Origin: Borrelia puertoricensis
GTDB taxonomy: Bacteria > Spirochaetota > Spirochaetia > Borreliales > Borreliaceae
Reading direction: 5' to 3'
NCBI RefSeq assembly: GCF_023035875.1
Contig: NZ_CP075398.1
Span: 1-45,938 of the forward strand
Length of the DNA: 45,938 nt
Positions 27,845 through 35,956 of the stretch are shown here, one piece after another (the first letter of the stretch is position 1; every line of letters starts with the position of its first letter). The notes below the pieces were generated by a model. That model had not been told where the DNA came from, ran no database searches, and saw only the letters and a list, made by a program, of their open reading frames with translations. The position numbers and the translations under genes are program-made.

Positions 27845-28477
27845 TTAGGTGTTAGAAGGTTTAGTAGGACTTGTAAGCTCCTTAATAGCAGCTGTTACTG
27901 CAGTCTCAGCAGCTTTTAACAATGCATCAATAGCTGTATTCAACTTACCGAGTTCTTCAGCTCCTTTATCCTTTGTACTATCTGTTACATCTATAGAACT
28001 TTTTGCATGAACATCAGTAACACCTTCTTTCCCAAGATCAGAATTTTGGCCTTTTATTTTGGTCAAAAATGATGTACTTTCATTCTTAGCAGCAGTAACT
28101 TTACCCTTCAAATCACTAGAAAGCCCAACTTTCTTCTCTAATGATGTCAATTTAGTCTCTACAGCTTCTATCACACTATATGCTCCTGCAACCAATGAAC
28201 CATTATGATTAGCATCAGTACCAAGAGTATCTCCGTTTTGAATTTTCTTACCAATAGCTTTAGCTAGTGTATCAATGGATTTAACTAAAGTATGAACCTC
28301 TTTAACACTCTTAGCAAAAGCAACAGCCTCAGTAATGTTTGAGCTTATTGCAGATAAGTCAATAAGAGTACCATCAGATTTAGCCGCGTGTCCATCTTTA
28401 GTAGCATTCCCTGAACTATTACAAGATATAAGTAAAAATAAAGTTATTAATAACGCACATAAAGTAATTCTTTTCAT
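27845..28477 (-). CDS. vsp: Variable small protein (Vsp), intact
   Basis: A 210-residue Vsp lipoprotein: lipobox [98 protein letters not shown] 28477, GGAGG nine bases upstream; the in-frame extension to 28567 is rejected because it lies before the conserved ribosome site. Its upstream neighbour is a bdr gene, with the same long leader as the vsp at 24044. Confidence 0.92.
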   Translation of the reverse strand: MKRITLCALLITLFLLISCNSSGNATKDGHAAKSDGTLIDLSAISSNITEAVAFAKSVKEVHTLVKSIDTLAKAIGKKIQNGDTLGTDANHNGSLVAGAYSVIEAVETKLTSLEKKVGLSSDLKGKVTAAKNESTSFLTKIKGQNSDLGKEGVTDVHAKSSIDVTDSTKDKGAEELGKLNTAIDALLKAAETAVTAAIKELTSPTKPSNT

Positions 28478-28630
28478 TATCACGTGCCTCCTTATTACCT
28501 CAAGGGAAGGCAAGATAAAAACAAAAACTAAAAGTATAGGCACTATAATCTTACAGAGATTGAGCATAATACAACAATAAACATTGCTAATTGTTATTAA
28601 TGAATAATTAAATGATTTTGATAAAAAAAT

Positions 28631-28649
28631 AATTGATATGTAATCAATT
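28631..28649 (-). terminator. Small hairpin behind bdr
   Basis: AATTGAT/ATCAATT with ATGTA loop, followed by ATTTTTTTAT on the minus strand. Confidence 0.5.
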
Positions 28650-28675
28650 AAAGAAAAGGTTTACTTAACTTAAAT

Positions 28676-29371
28676 TTACTTATTCAACAATGAATAGACT
28701 ATGGTCATTAATGTTAAAAAAATTCCTATATTAAGGGTAATAAGAGTTCCAAACATCCAACCATGAAGTCTTAGTGTACTCTTAAATTCAGATGCGGTTT
28801 TATCAAGTTTACTATCAAGCTCCACCCTATTAATTTCCATATCTTTTCTAACAAGAGAAACCTCATTTCTAACGTTATCAATCTTGGTATCAAGTTCATT
28901 GAATTTAGTATCTATCTTATTATTAAGATTATTCTCAATTGCATCTATTTTATTATTAAGATTATTCTCAACTGCATCTATTTTATTATTCAGGTCTCTA
29001 ATGTCAGATTTTAATTCACTTCTGACTGTCTCAATTTTATTATCAAGTTCATTGAATTTAGTATCAATCTTGATGTTAAGATTATTCTCAACAGAATCAA
29101 TTTTGTTATCAAGGTCTCTAATATCAGATTTTAATTCATTTTTAACGTTGTCAATTTTATTATCAAGGTCTCTAATATCGGCTTGTAAAGTTGCTTCCAC
29201 CTTTTCAAGCTTAAGGTTAAAAGTAGTCTCTAAATACTCAATATCCTTGTAAGTAAGCTCATTTTTATAATATCTGTAAGAGAGATCAATAGCAATATCT
29301 CTATTTATACCAGCTCTAGTAAGTTCAGCTATAACCATTTGTTGAGTAACTACTGGTTGAGCAAGTCCCAT
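28676..29371 (-). CDS. bdr: Bdr repeat-motif protein, long repeat region
   Basis: At 231 residues the longest of the four Bdr proteins. N-terminal type MGLAQPVVTQQMVIAELTRA and SYRYYKNELTYKDIEYLETT, shared with the copy at 32088. The central coiled coil (about 55-185) alternates ELKSDIRDLDNKID and ENNLNNKIDTKFNELD units, with at least ten KID/KIE cores. The anchor LITLNIGIFLTLMTIVYSL ends it. The tail (NEVSLVRKDMEINR, KTASEFKSTLRLHGWMF) matches the copy at 17341. ATG 29371 behind GGAG; repeat number differs strongly between the copies. Confidence 0.93.
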   Translation of the reverse strand: MGLAQPVVTQQMVIAELTRAGINRDIAIDLSYRYYKNELTYKDIEYLETTFNLKLEKVEATLQADIRDLDNKIDNVKNELKSDIRDLDNKIDSVENNLNIKIDTKFNELDNKIETVRSELKSDIRDLNNKIDAVENNLNNKIDAIENNLNNKIDTKFNELDTKIDNVRNEVSLVRKDMEINRVELDSKLDKTASEFKSTLRLHGWMFGTLITLNIGIFLTLMTIVYSLLNK

Positions 29372-29410
29372 AAAACACTCCTTATTTAATTATTATATAA
29401 TATTTTAACT

Positions 29411-29441
29411 CTTATAGGAACCTTATGTTAATTAAATGTGA
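29411..29441 (-). promoter_or_regulatory. Putative bdr promoter
   Basis: TATAAG (29411-29416) and TCACAT (29436-29441), 19-base spacer; weaker version of the block at the other bdr genes. Confidence 0.3.
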
Positions 29442-29462
29442 TTTAAGAGAGTCCCTAAATAT

Positions 29463-29591
29463 AAAATAAAGTATTTAGTCTATTTTGCTTTAGTTTATCA
29501 AAAATCTTAAATGCAATCTTACCATCAATCTGCTGTTAAAGAATTGCTATCAATACTATTTAGACCTGAGTACTATTACAGATAGTAAAAA
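29463..29591 (-). pseudogene. Decayed lipoprotein fragment upstream of bdr, copy 3
   Basis: Aligns with the open copy at 25497-25619 but has frame shifts and stops. Confidence 0.4.
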
Positions 29592-29626
29592 AGGAAAACA
29601 ATTCTCATGAAAAGAAAAGTTTTCCT
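29592..29626 (-). terminator. Group 1-3 vlp-type 3' hairpin
   Basis: AGGAAAAC/GTTTTCCT stem, then TTTTTTAC on the minus strand, after the vlp stop at 29660. Confidence 0.7.
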
Positions 29627-29659
29627 CAAATGACTTTATTTAGTGATATTAATAATTTT

Positions 29660-30722
29660 TTATTGTTTCTGGCTACCGATTGCTGCTTCTGCAGGTGTAG
29701 TAGAATCTGCAGATTTATCTTCTTGTTTAACGGCAGCTAGTGCTTCACTAATTGACTTTAAACTACTATCAACAATATTTCTAATAGCTATTATTAAAAT
29801 ACTTAAAGTCTTACTTAATGCACTTGATGCTGCACCATTGATTGCATTGACAGATTTCTCTTCAGCCTTAGCAGCAAACTTACCATCCTTTGCCATTGCC
29901 CTTAAGGCAATACCAGCAGCAATAACTGCATCCTTTTGTGCTGCATCAAGGGTTTTACCCTGTTCAAACTTAGCCGAAGCAATACTTGCAGCATCTGCAG
30001 CTACCTCAATATTTTTGTCATTGTCAGCATCACTAGAACTAGCAATAGCTTTTAGGATGTCAGCACCAGGTACAGCTACAACAGCTTTAGCAGCATCTGC
30101 AGCCCCTGCATTAGCAGCAAATAATTTACCTGCTTCACCATTACCATTAGCTGTCCTTGCGCTAAGATCCTCAGCTTTATTATCCACCAGCATCATGTTT
30201 ACCTTCTTTAAGTACCAAGTCTACAATTGATTTCATACCCTTTACTAATTTATCGACTTCGGTACCAGAAGCACCACCGTTATTCTGAGCAGCAACATTA
30301 CCAAGCAGGTCATTAGTATCAGCGCCAATAGCCTCACTAGAGGTCTTAGCACCAGCAATTATTTTATCTAGAGTATTAGTAATTAGAGCTTTTACAGCGG
30401 TATCAGTAGCCTCTGCATTAGGATTATTCTCAGTTTTCATGTCTTCTACAATTTTCTCAAGAGCTATCTTAGTAGATGAAAGAGTATCATGGACTTTCTT
30501 AAAGTAGTTCCCAACATCAGACTTTTTAGTAGTAGTATTAAAACCTAAAACCCCTCCAACCATATCACTAAGGGAAGTGAAAACATTTAAGAAGTCATTA
30601 CCTAAACCAATAACAGACTTTAAGAATCTACTCTGAGAATCCTCAGCATTAGTACTCCCACTGCCACAACTGAGAAGTAAAAATAAAGTCATCAATAACG
30701 CACATAAAGTAATTCTTTTCAT
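29660..30722 (-). pseudogene. vlp: vlp, group 3 front and group 1 tail, one frameshift
   Basis: Complete ribosome site, signal peptide and lipobox. The front is group 3 ([56 protein letters not shown]) and is very close to the vlp at 4757. One extra G at 30184-30185 ends that frame at 30180; without it the text runs on as [18 protein letters not shown]. The remainder is group 1: [53 protein letters not shown]. So it is a mosaic as well as a one-base pseudogene; repaired length is about 353 residues. Confidence 0.85.
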
Positions 30723-30770
30723 TATCACGTGCCTCCTTATTAACCTAAAAGGGGCAAAAATACAAATAAA

Positions 30771-30805
30771 AGGAAAACGAATCTCATGAAGAGAAGAGTT
30801 TTCCT
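30771..30805 (-). terminator. Group 1-3 vlp-type 3' hairpin
   Basis: AGGAAAAC/GTTTTCCT stem then TTTTATTTG, after the vlp stop at 30840. Confidence 0.65.
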
Positions 30806-30839
30806 CAAATGACTTTATTTAGATTATTTAATAGACAAT

Positions 30840-31904
30840 TTATTTAGTAGCAGTATGTTGAGTAGAACTAGCTTCAGTTGATTCAGTAGTAGTCTCAGAG
30901 TACTGTATTCCCTTAACAGCTTTTCCTACTTTATCTAATTCGCTTGCTACTGTTTTCTTAATTATTATATCGAGTATTCCTAATACTTTATTTACAGCAC
31001 TTACAGCAGCTGCTTTAACTGCACCATCTTCATTAGCAGCAGCACTAAATTTACCAGTCTTAGTCATAGCTTTAAGAGCAACAGCAGCTGCTAAGTCAGC
31101 ATTTGTTTTAGCTCCAGCACCATTAGCAACAACACCACCAGTTGCCAATTCCCCAGCACCATAATTGGTAGCAGCAGTAAGAACACCAGTATTAACTGTA
31201 GAATCTTTTATTTTATCAATCATAGCCCATGGATCCGCTTTAGATACCTCAGCTGCTAGCTTAGGCCCAGCATTAGCACCAGCAGCAGCATTATGTGTCA
31301 GTACAGCAGGTGCGTCAGTATTAGCAGCAGCATTTACTGCATTACCTTCACTGCCCTTTTCTATCTTTACATCAGACTTATCTGCTACATCAATAATTGT
31401 TTTTACATTCTCAATTATAGTTTTTACACTATTTTCATCAGCAGCAACTGCAGCAGCATTATTAGAAGTATCACCAATCTCAGCACTATCATTAGTTACA
31501 CTAGCAAGTGTAGTTAGAGCTTCAATTAGTTGCTCAAAGACATCACTAGCACTGCTAATTGCACCCTTAACAGTATCAATTGTGCTGCTATTAGCATTCT
31601 TTGTTCCAGATATTTCATCTGATAACTCTTTTAGCTTATTCTTAGTAGTTGTAAGTCCATTTCCTATAGTCTTAAAGTGTTCACCAACTTTACTTCTCTT
31701 GTCACCAGATTTAACTGCTGTAAGTCCCAAAGCGTCTCCTATTGCATTACCAAAAATACCAAAAATCTCGTAAAACCCATGACCTATATTAACTAATGAA
31801 TTTAAGAAAGTGGTTTTAGGATCCTCAGCACTAGTAGTACCACTGCCACAGCTAAGAAGTAAAAATAAAGTCAAAAATAACGCACATAAAGTAATTCTTT
31901 TCAT
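30840..31904 (-). CDS. vlp: vlp, group 2, intact
   Basis: A 354-residue group 2 Vlp with lipobox [110 protein letters not shown] and the end STQHTATK. It shares the block NYGAGELATG and the KTGKFSAAANEDG segment with the truncated copy at 14184. ATG 31904; the ribosome site reads AGAGGCACGTG instead of GGAGGCACGTG. A bdr gene lies upstream. Confidence 0.93.
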   Translation of the reverse strand: MKRITLCALFLTLFLLLSCGSGTTSAEDPKTTFLNSLVNIGHGFYEIFGIFGNAIGDALGLTAVKSGDKRSKVGEHFKTIGNGLTTTKNKLKELSDEISGTKNANSSTIDTVKGAISSASDVFEQLIEALTTLASVTNDSAEIGDTSNNAAAVAADENSVKTIIENVKTIIDVADKSDVKIEKGSEGNAVNAAANTDAPAVLTHNAAAGANAGPKLAAEVSKADPWAMIDKIKDSTVNTGVLTAATNYGAGELATGGVVANGAGAKTNADLAAAVALKAMTKTGKFSAAANEDGAVKAAAVSAVNKVLGILDIIIKKTVASELDKVGKAVKGIQYSETTTESTEASSTQHTATK

Positions 31905-32087
31905 TATCACGTGCCTCTTTTTTTACTCAGGGGGGCAAGAAGCAAGATAGTTAACAAGCTCTGAACAAAATAAAAAAGCTAAAAAATAGATAATATAACC
32001 TTGTAGAGACTAAATACAATGAGAAAATTAACAGATATTAATTGTCTCTAACAAAAAATCAATTAAATAAGGACTAATTAAATAAAT

Positions 32088-32642
32088 TTACTTTACTAAT
32101 AATGACATTAACGCTAAGAATATTCCTATATTAAGGGTAATAAGGGTACCAAACATCCAACCATGAAGTCTTAATGTACTCTTAAGTTCCATTTTGTTAA
32201 CATCAATTTTATTATCAAGTTCATTGAATTTAGTATCAATCTTGATGTTAAGATTATTCTCAACAGAATCAATTTTGGTATCAAGGTCTTTAATGTCAGA
32301 CTTTAATTCACTTCTGACATTATCTATTTTGGTATCAAGGTCTCTAATATCAGATTTTAATTCATTCCTAACAATGTCAATCTTGTTATCAAGGTCATTG
32401 AATTTAGTATCAATCTTGGTATCAAGTTCGGTTTTGACAGATTTAATCTCAGCTTGTAAGAGTGATTCAACTTTTTCAAGCTTAAGGTTAAAAGTGGTCT
32501 CTAAATACTCAATATCCTTGTAAGTAAGCTCATTTTTATAATATCTGTAAGATAAATCAATAGCAATATCTCTATTTATACCAGCTCTAGTAAGTTCAGC
32601 TATAACCATTTGTTGAGTAATAACTGGTTGAGCAAGTCTCAT
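32088..32642 (-). CDS. bdr: Bdr repeat-motif protein
   Basis: A 184-residue Bdr of the second N-terminal type (MRLAQPVITQQMVIAELTRA). Central coiled coil of units such as NVRSELKSDIKDLDTKID and NNLNIKIDTKFNELDNKID, then MELKSTLRLHGWMF and the membrane anchor LITLNIGIFLALMSLLVK, the latter identical to the copy at 17341. ATG 32642 behind AAGGAG. It is the first gene on the minus strand to the left of the maintenance locus, apart from a vlp relict. Confidence 0.93.
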   Translation of the reverse strand: MRLAQPVITQQMVIAELTRAGINRDIAIDLSYRYYKNELTYKDIEYLETTFNLKLEKVESLLQAEIKSVKTELDTKIDTKFNDLDNKIDIVRNELKSDIRDLDTKIDNVRSELKSDIKDLDTKIDSVENNLNIKIDTKFNELDNKIDVNKMELKSTLRLHGWMFGTLITLNIGIFLALMSLLVK

Positions 32643-32681
32643 GAAAGTCTCCTTATGTAATTATTATATAATATCTTAACT

Positions 32682-32712
32682 GTTATAGGAACCTTATATT
32701 AACAAAATGTGA
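32682..32712 (-). promoter_or_regulatory. Putative bdr promoter
   Basis: TATAAC (32682-32687) and TCACAT (32707-32712), 19-base spacer, in the conserved bdr-upstream block. Confidence 0.35.
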
Positions 32713-32726
32713 TTTAAGAGGGCACT

Positions 32727-32862
32727 AACTATAACATAAATGTTTAGTCTATTTTGCTTTAGTTTATCAAAAAGCTCAAATGTAGTCTTACAATCAATCT
32801 GTTGTTAAAGGATTGCTATCAATACTATTTAGACCTGAGTATGATTACAAGATATAGCTAAA
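32727..32862 (-). pseudogene. Decayed lipoprotein fragment upstream of bdr, copy 4
   Basis: Aligns with the copy at 25497-25619; small insertions break the frame (CKTTFELFDKLKQNRLNIYV can still be read). Confidence 0.4.
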
Positions 32863-32897
32863 AGGAAAACGGTTCTTATGGAAAGAAGAGTTTTCCT
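32863..32897 (-). terminator. Group 1-3 vlp-type 3' hairpin
   Basis: AGGAAAAC/GTTTTCCT stem then TTTTAG, behind the last vlp relict of the array. Confidence 0.6.
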
Positions 32898-32930
32898 CAA
32901 ATGACTTTATTTAGTGATATTAATAATTAT

Positions 32931-33340
32931 TTATTGTTGCTGTCCACTAGCTGTTACATCTGTAGGTGTAGTAAAATCTACAGACTTATCTTCTTGTTTA
33001 ACAGCTGCTAGCGCTTCACTTATTGACTTTAACCCATTATCAACAGTATTTCTTATTGCTATTATTAGAGTACTTAATGTTTTGTTTACAGCACTAGCAG
33101 CAACACCATTAACTGCATGAACAGATTTCTCTTCAATCTTAGCAGCAAATTTACCACCCTTAGCAACTATTAAAGCTACACCTCTTGCAATACTCCATCT
33201 TTAGGATCAGCACCAGAATTACCCTTTTCTTTAAATACTACATCAACAATACCTTTCATCTCTTTTACTAGACTATCAACTCCAATCCCAACAGCATTAG
33301 TAGCACCCAACATTTCAAGTAGGTCTGAGCCAATATCACT
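32931..33340 (-). pseudogene. vlp: vlp relict, 3' part with internal deletion
   Basis: Readable pieces are MLGATNAVGIGVDSLVKEMK, VDVVFKEKGNSGADPKDG, then after a shift and loss of about 60 codons ALIVAKGGKFAAKIEEKSVH, TLIIAIRNTVDNGLKSISEA and the end TASGQQQ with stop at 32931. The front half of the gene is missing. It is the right-hand end of the archive, next to the replication locus. Confidence 0.75.
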
Positions 33341-33373
33341 AAAACAGTCTTATATCCTTGAACTATAAGATAT

Positions 33374-33511
33374 ATAACGTCACAACCGTTATTTTCCTCT
33401 TATTTATTTTTTGTTAATTTAATAAAAATATTTTTGCTAAAAATAAGTTTGCTTTCCAGTAATAATTGTGTTATTATAAATTGCAATAATACCTAAATTA
33501 AGGAGTGTCAA
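33374..33511. other. Intergenic region upstream of the maintenance operon
   Basis: Very AT-rich with ATTATAAA at 33473-33480 as a possible -10 site for the operon and AAGGAG before the ATG at 33512. The plasmid origin is expected in or near this locus by analogy with other Borrelia plasmids; I see no iteron array. Confidence 0.35.
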
Positions 33512-34618
33512 ATGAAAGATACAAAAAAAACTACCAACAAACATCAACACAAATTAATCGTTTTAATATCTACATTAAATTACATGAACTTAAAGTTTAA
33601 AAAATATATTCAAAGTGACATACTTTATTATTTCAATAATAATATGAAAAAAAATGGATACAAACCCACTAAAATTAAAACAATACAAAATTATCTTTAC
33701 AAATTAGAAAAAGTATTAGGAGTCACAATTAACTATCACAGACATTTGGGTGTTAACATGGGAACTGAAATTCATTATAAGCTTAAATACTCCAAAAAAG
33801 AATGTTACCGCATAATCAATAAACACTTTAGAGAAAAAAAAGAGAAGAGACATCAAAAACGTGTTAGTGCATATTTTGAAAAGACTTGCACTAAAAATAG
33901 CAGTGTAGAAAAAGAGGAGTGTTATTATAATACTTATAATAATAAAGAAGAAGATAAGAATAAAAAAACTATAGAAAAATTACAAATAGGGAAGTATGCT
34001 AAAAAGTGCAACTTCAAATCAAATACTTTCTTTTCTATTTTAAACTTAAAAATAGAAAAAAATACCAAAATTGAAGTACTTAAAGTACTCAAAAGGACGG
34101 AAAATTTTATCGAGAAAAGTATATATAAAAAACAAAAAGATACCAAGTTAAGAATAGGCAAATTTAAAAACAAACAACAAGAATTAAGTAAAATACTAAA
34201 GGAGACAAAGATTAGCTTGGAAAATGAAGGATATAACAGTGAACAGTTAGAAACACAAATACAAAATGTATACTATCAATATAGGCATAAACCACATTTT
34301 ATAATAGAAAATGAAAAATACAATGACTTAAAAAAGATATTAGACAAACTTAAAAATTCAGCTGAACTTATTAAAGCAAACATAAAAGAAGATGGGAAAG
34401 ACATTAAAAACAACGTGTTTAGTATACTTCTTGATCAATTGAAACATAAAATAAAAACATCAGTATTAATACCAATACTAAAAGATTATTTAAATAAACA
34501 AAATATATTAACATATAGCAAGGTATTTAATAACCATTATTACTATGAGCTTTTAGATATATTAAACGATAATAAAGATTATTTAAAATCAGGGGAATTT
34601 GAGAGAAATTACAGTTAA
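33512..34618 (+). CDS. Plasmid replication/maintenance protein, PF57/62 family
   Basis: A 368-residue basic protein with the family's conserved front: KLIVLISTLNYMNLKFKKY, DILYYFNNNMKKNGYKPTKI, YLYKLEKVLGVTINYHRHLG, VNMGTEIHYKLKYSKKECY. PF57/62 proteins are the putative replication initiators of Borrelia linear and circular plasmids and with PF32, PF49 and PF50 define plasmid compatibility. AAGGAG lies six bases before the ATG. It is the first gene of a four-gene plus-strand operon; the next starts six bases after its stop. No frame damage. Confidence 0.9.
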   Translation: MKDTKKTTNKHQHKLIVLISTLNYMNLKFKKYIQSDILYYFNNNMKKNGYKPTKIKTIQNYLYKLEKVLGVTINYHRHLGVNMGTEIHYKLKYSKKECYRIINKHFREKKEKRHQKRVSAYFEKTCTKNSSVEKEECYYNTYNNKEEDKNKKTIEKLQIGKYAKKCNFKSNTFFSILNLKIEKNTKIEVLKVLKRTENFIEKSIYKKQKDTKLRIGKFKNKQQELSKILKETKISLENEGYNSEQLETQIQNVYYQYRHKPHFIIENEKYNDLKKILDKLKNSAELIKANIKEDGKDIKNNVFSILLDQLKHKIKTSVLIPILKDYLNKQNILTYSKVFNNHYYYELLDILNDNKDYLKSGEFERNYS

Positions 34619-34624
34619 GGATTA

Positions 34625-35188
34625 ATGGTGGATAGTGTATTAGAACGTCTTAAAAAGAAGAAGTTAGAAATTAAAGAAAAAAGAGATAAACCTATTTTTG
34701 TTAAGATCGAGAATAAAAACAACAAAACTTTTTATCACACAAAAATAATGAAGGACTTATATGTATTCGGCATTAACAAAAATCAAAAGAACAAATTTTT
34801 CATTTCATTTAGGGAATTATTTAATCAAGAAAGGATAGAATTTTTTCATCTGTTTTCTTTAAGAAATGATGATAAATTCTTAGGTATTTTTTATGGTTAT
34901 AGAAAACCAATAAAGAATGTTATAACAAGGTATGAGGAGAATGGTGTCATGAAAACATCTACATTTTCAAAAGCCTATTATATAGAATTTAGATTTAAAA
35001 AGGGAAGTGTGTTTTGCTATTTAAAAGAAATATCTTACTTACTCAAAAAAGATAAATCGGACACAAAGTATTCTAAATCTTTAATTGAAAAACTTGCCAA
35101 GTTAGAGAAACAAATATATGAATTTTATGGTAAAAATTCGAAAGATGGGAGCCTTATAAATAAATGGATACAAAAAAGACAAAAGTAA
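34625..35188 (+). CDS. Plasmid maintenance protein, PF50 family (DUF226)
   Basis: A 187-residue protein with the family's style: VDSVLERLKKKKLEIKEKRD, FVKIENKNNKTFYHTKIMKD, FGINKNQKNKFFISFRELFN, GIFYGYRKPIKNVITRYEEN. Its biochemical role is not well defined; it is required or helpful for stable inheritance together with PF32. It overlaps the start of the ParA-like gene by 25 bases, indicating translational coupling. Confidence 0.9.
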   Translation: MVDSVLERLKKKKLEIKEKRDKPIFVKIENKNNKTFYHTKIMKDLYVFGINKNQKNKFFISFRELFNQERIEFFHLFSLRNDDKFLGIFYGYRKPIKNVITRYEENGVMKTSTFSKAYYIEFRFKKGSVFCYLKEISYLLKKDKSDTKYSKSLIEKLAKLEKQIYEFYGKNSKDGSLINKWIQKRQK

Positions 35189-35925
35189 TAACTTTAGCAT
35201 CAATTAAAGGTGGTGTTGGAAAAAGTGTGAGCTCAATTATATTTGCAACACTACTTGCCCAAAAATATAAAGTGCTTTTAATAGATATGGATACCCAGGC
35301 TTCTACTACCAGTTATTATTCTGGTAAGCTTGCAAAATTGGATGTAAGTCTTATAGATAAAAATATTTACGAAGTTTTAAAGACCAATTTGAGCATTAAT
35401 AATGCAAGGTTTGTTATTGATGAGAATTTAGATTTAATACCAAGTTACTTAAGCTTGCATCAGTTTAACATAGAACCAATTCCTTTCAAAGAAATGAAAC
35501 TTAAAAAACAATTGAAACAATTAGAAATTGATTATGACTATATAGTAATTGATACGAATCCCAGTTTAGATTTTACTTTAATCAATGCTTTAGTTTGTAG
35601 TGATTATATAGTAGTCCCGATGACAGCAGAAAAATGGGCAGTTGAAAGTTTGGATTTATTTGAATTTTTTGTCAGTAAATTGGATTTATCTCTTTCTGTT
35701 TTTCTATTAGTTACTAGATTTAGAAAAAATAATACACACAAATATCTTCTTGATATTTTAAAGTCTAAGAGTAATTTTTTAGGAACTATATCTGAAAGAG
35801 AAGATTTGAATAAAAGGATAGCAGGAGATAGTACTTTTGATTTAAATAGAGACTATATACATGAATATCAAAAGGCATTGGATATCTTCTTAAAAGAAAT
35901 ATATCAAAAAATAAATGTTCACTAG
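35164..35925 (+). CDS. ParA-like partition ATPase, PF32 family
   Basis: A 253-residue deviant-Walker P-loop ATPase: Walker A KGGVGKS (residues 15-21, ASIKGGVGKSVSS), the LLIDMDTQASTT box, and YDYIVIDTNPSLDFTL as Walker B. ParA proteins move plasmid copies apart through a nucleoid-bound ATP cycle; PF32 subtype decides incompatibility among Borrelia plasmids. The start overlaps PF50. Its stop codon is inside a perfect 14-bp palindrome (35917-35930). Confidence 0.95.
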   Translation: MDTKKTKVITLASIKGGVGKSVSSIIFATLLAQKYKVLLIDMDTQASTTSYYSGKLAKLDVSLIDKNIYEVLKTNLSINNARFVIDENLDLIPSYLSLHQFNIEPIPFKEMKLKKQLKQLEIDYDYIVIDTNPSLDFTLINALVCSDYIVVPMTAEKWAVESLDLFEFFVSKLDLSLSVFLLVTRFRKNNTHKYLLDILKSKSNFLGTISEREDLNKRIAGDSTFDLNRDYIHEYQKALDIFLKEIYQKINVH

Positions 35926-35930
35926 TGAAC
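35917..35930. repeat. Perfect palindrome GTTCACTAGTGAAC between PF32 and PF49
   Basis: A 14-bp perfect dyad containing the PF32 stop codon. It may be a binding site for a partition protein (parS-like); this is inference from its position. Confidence 0.55.
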
Positions 35931-35956
35931 GTATATTGTAAAAGAGGAGTTTTTAT

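Noticed and set aside
3497..32897. Regularly repeated short hairpins as a CRISPR-like array
   Set aside because: Spacing is about 1 kb and each hairpin sits at the 3' end of a gene; there are no spacers or cas genes.
3615..33120. Long plus-strand frames opposite the vlp and vsp genes
   Set aside because: They are antisense shadows of Ala/Thr-rich coding sequence, without ribosome sites, and they break where the minus-strand genes vary.
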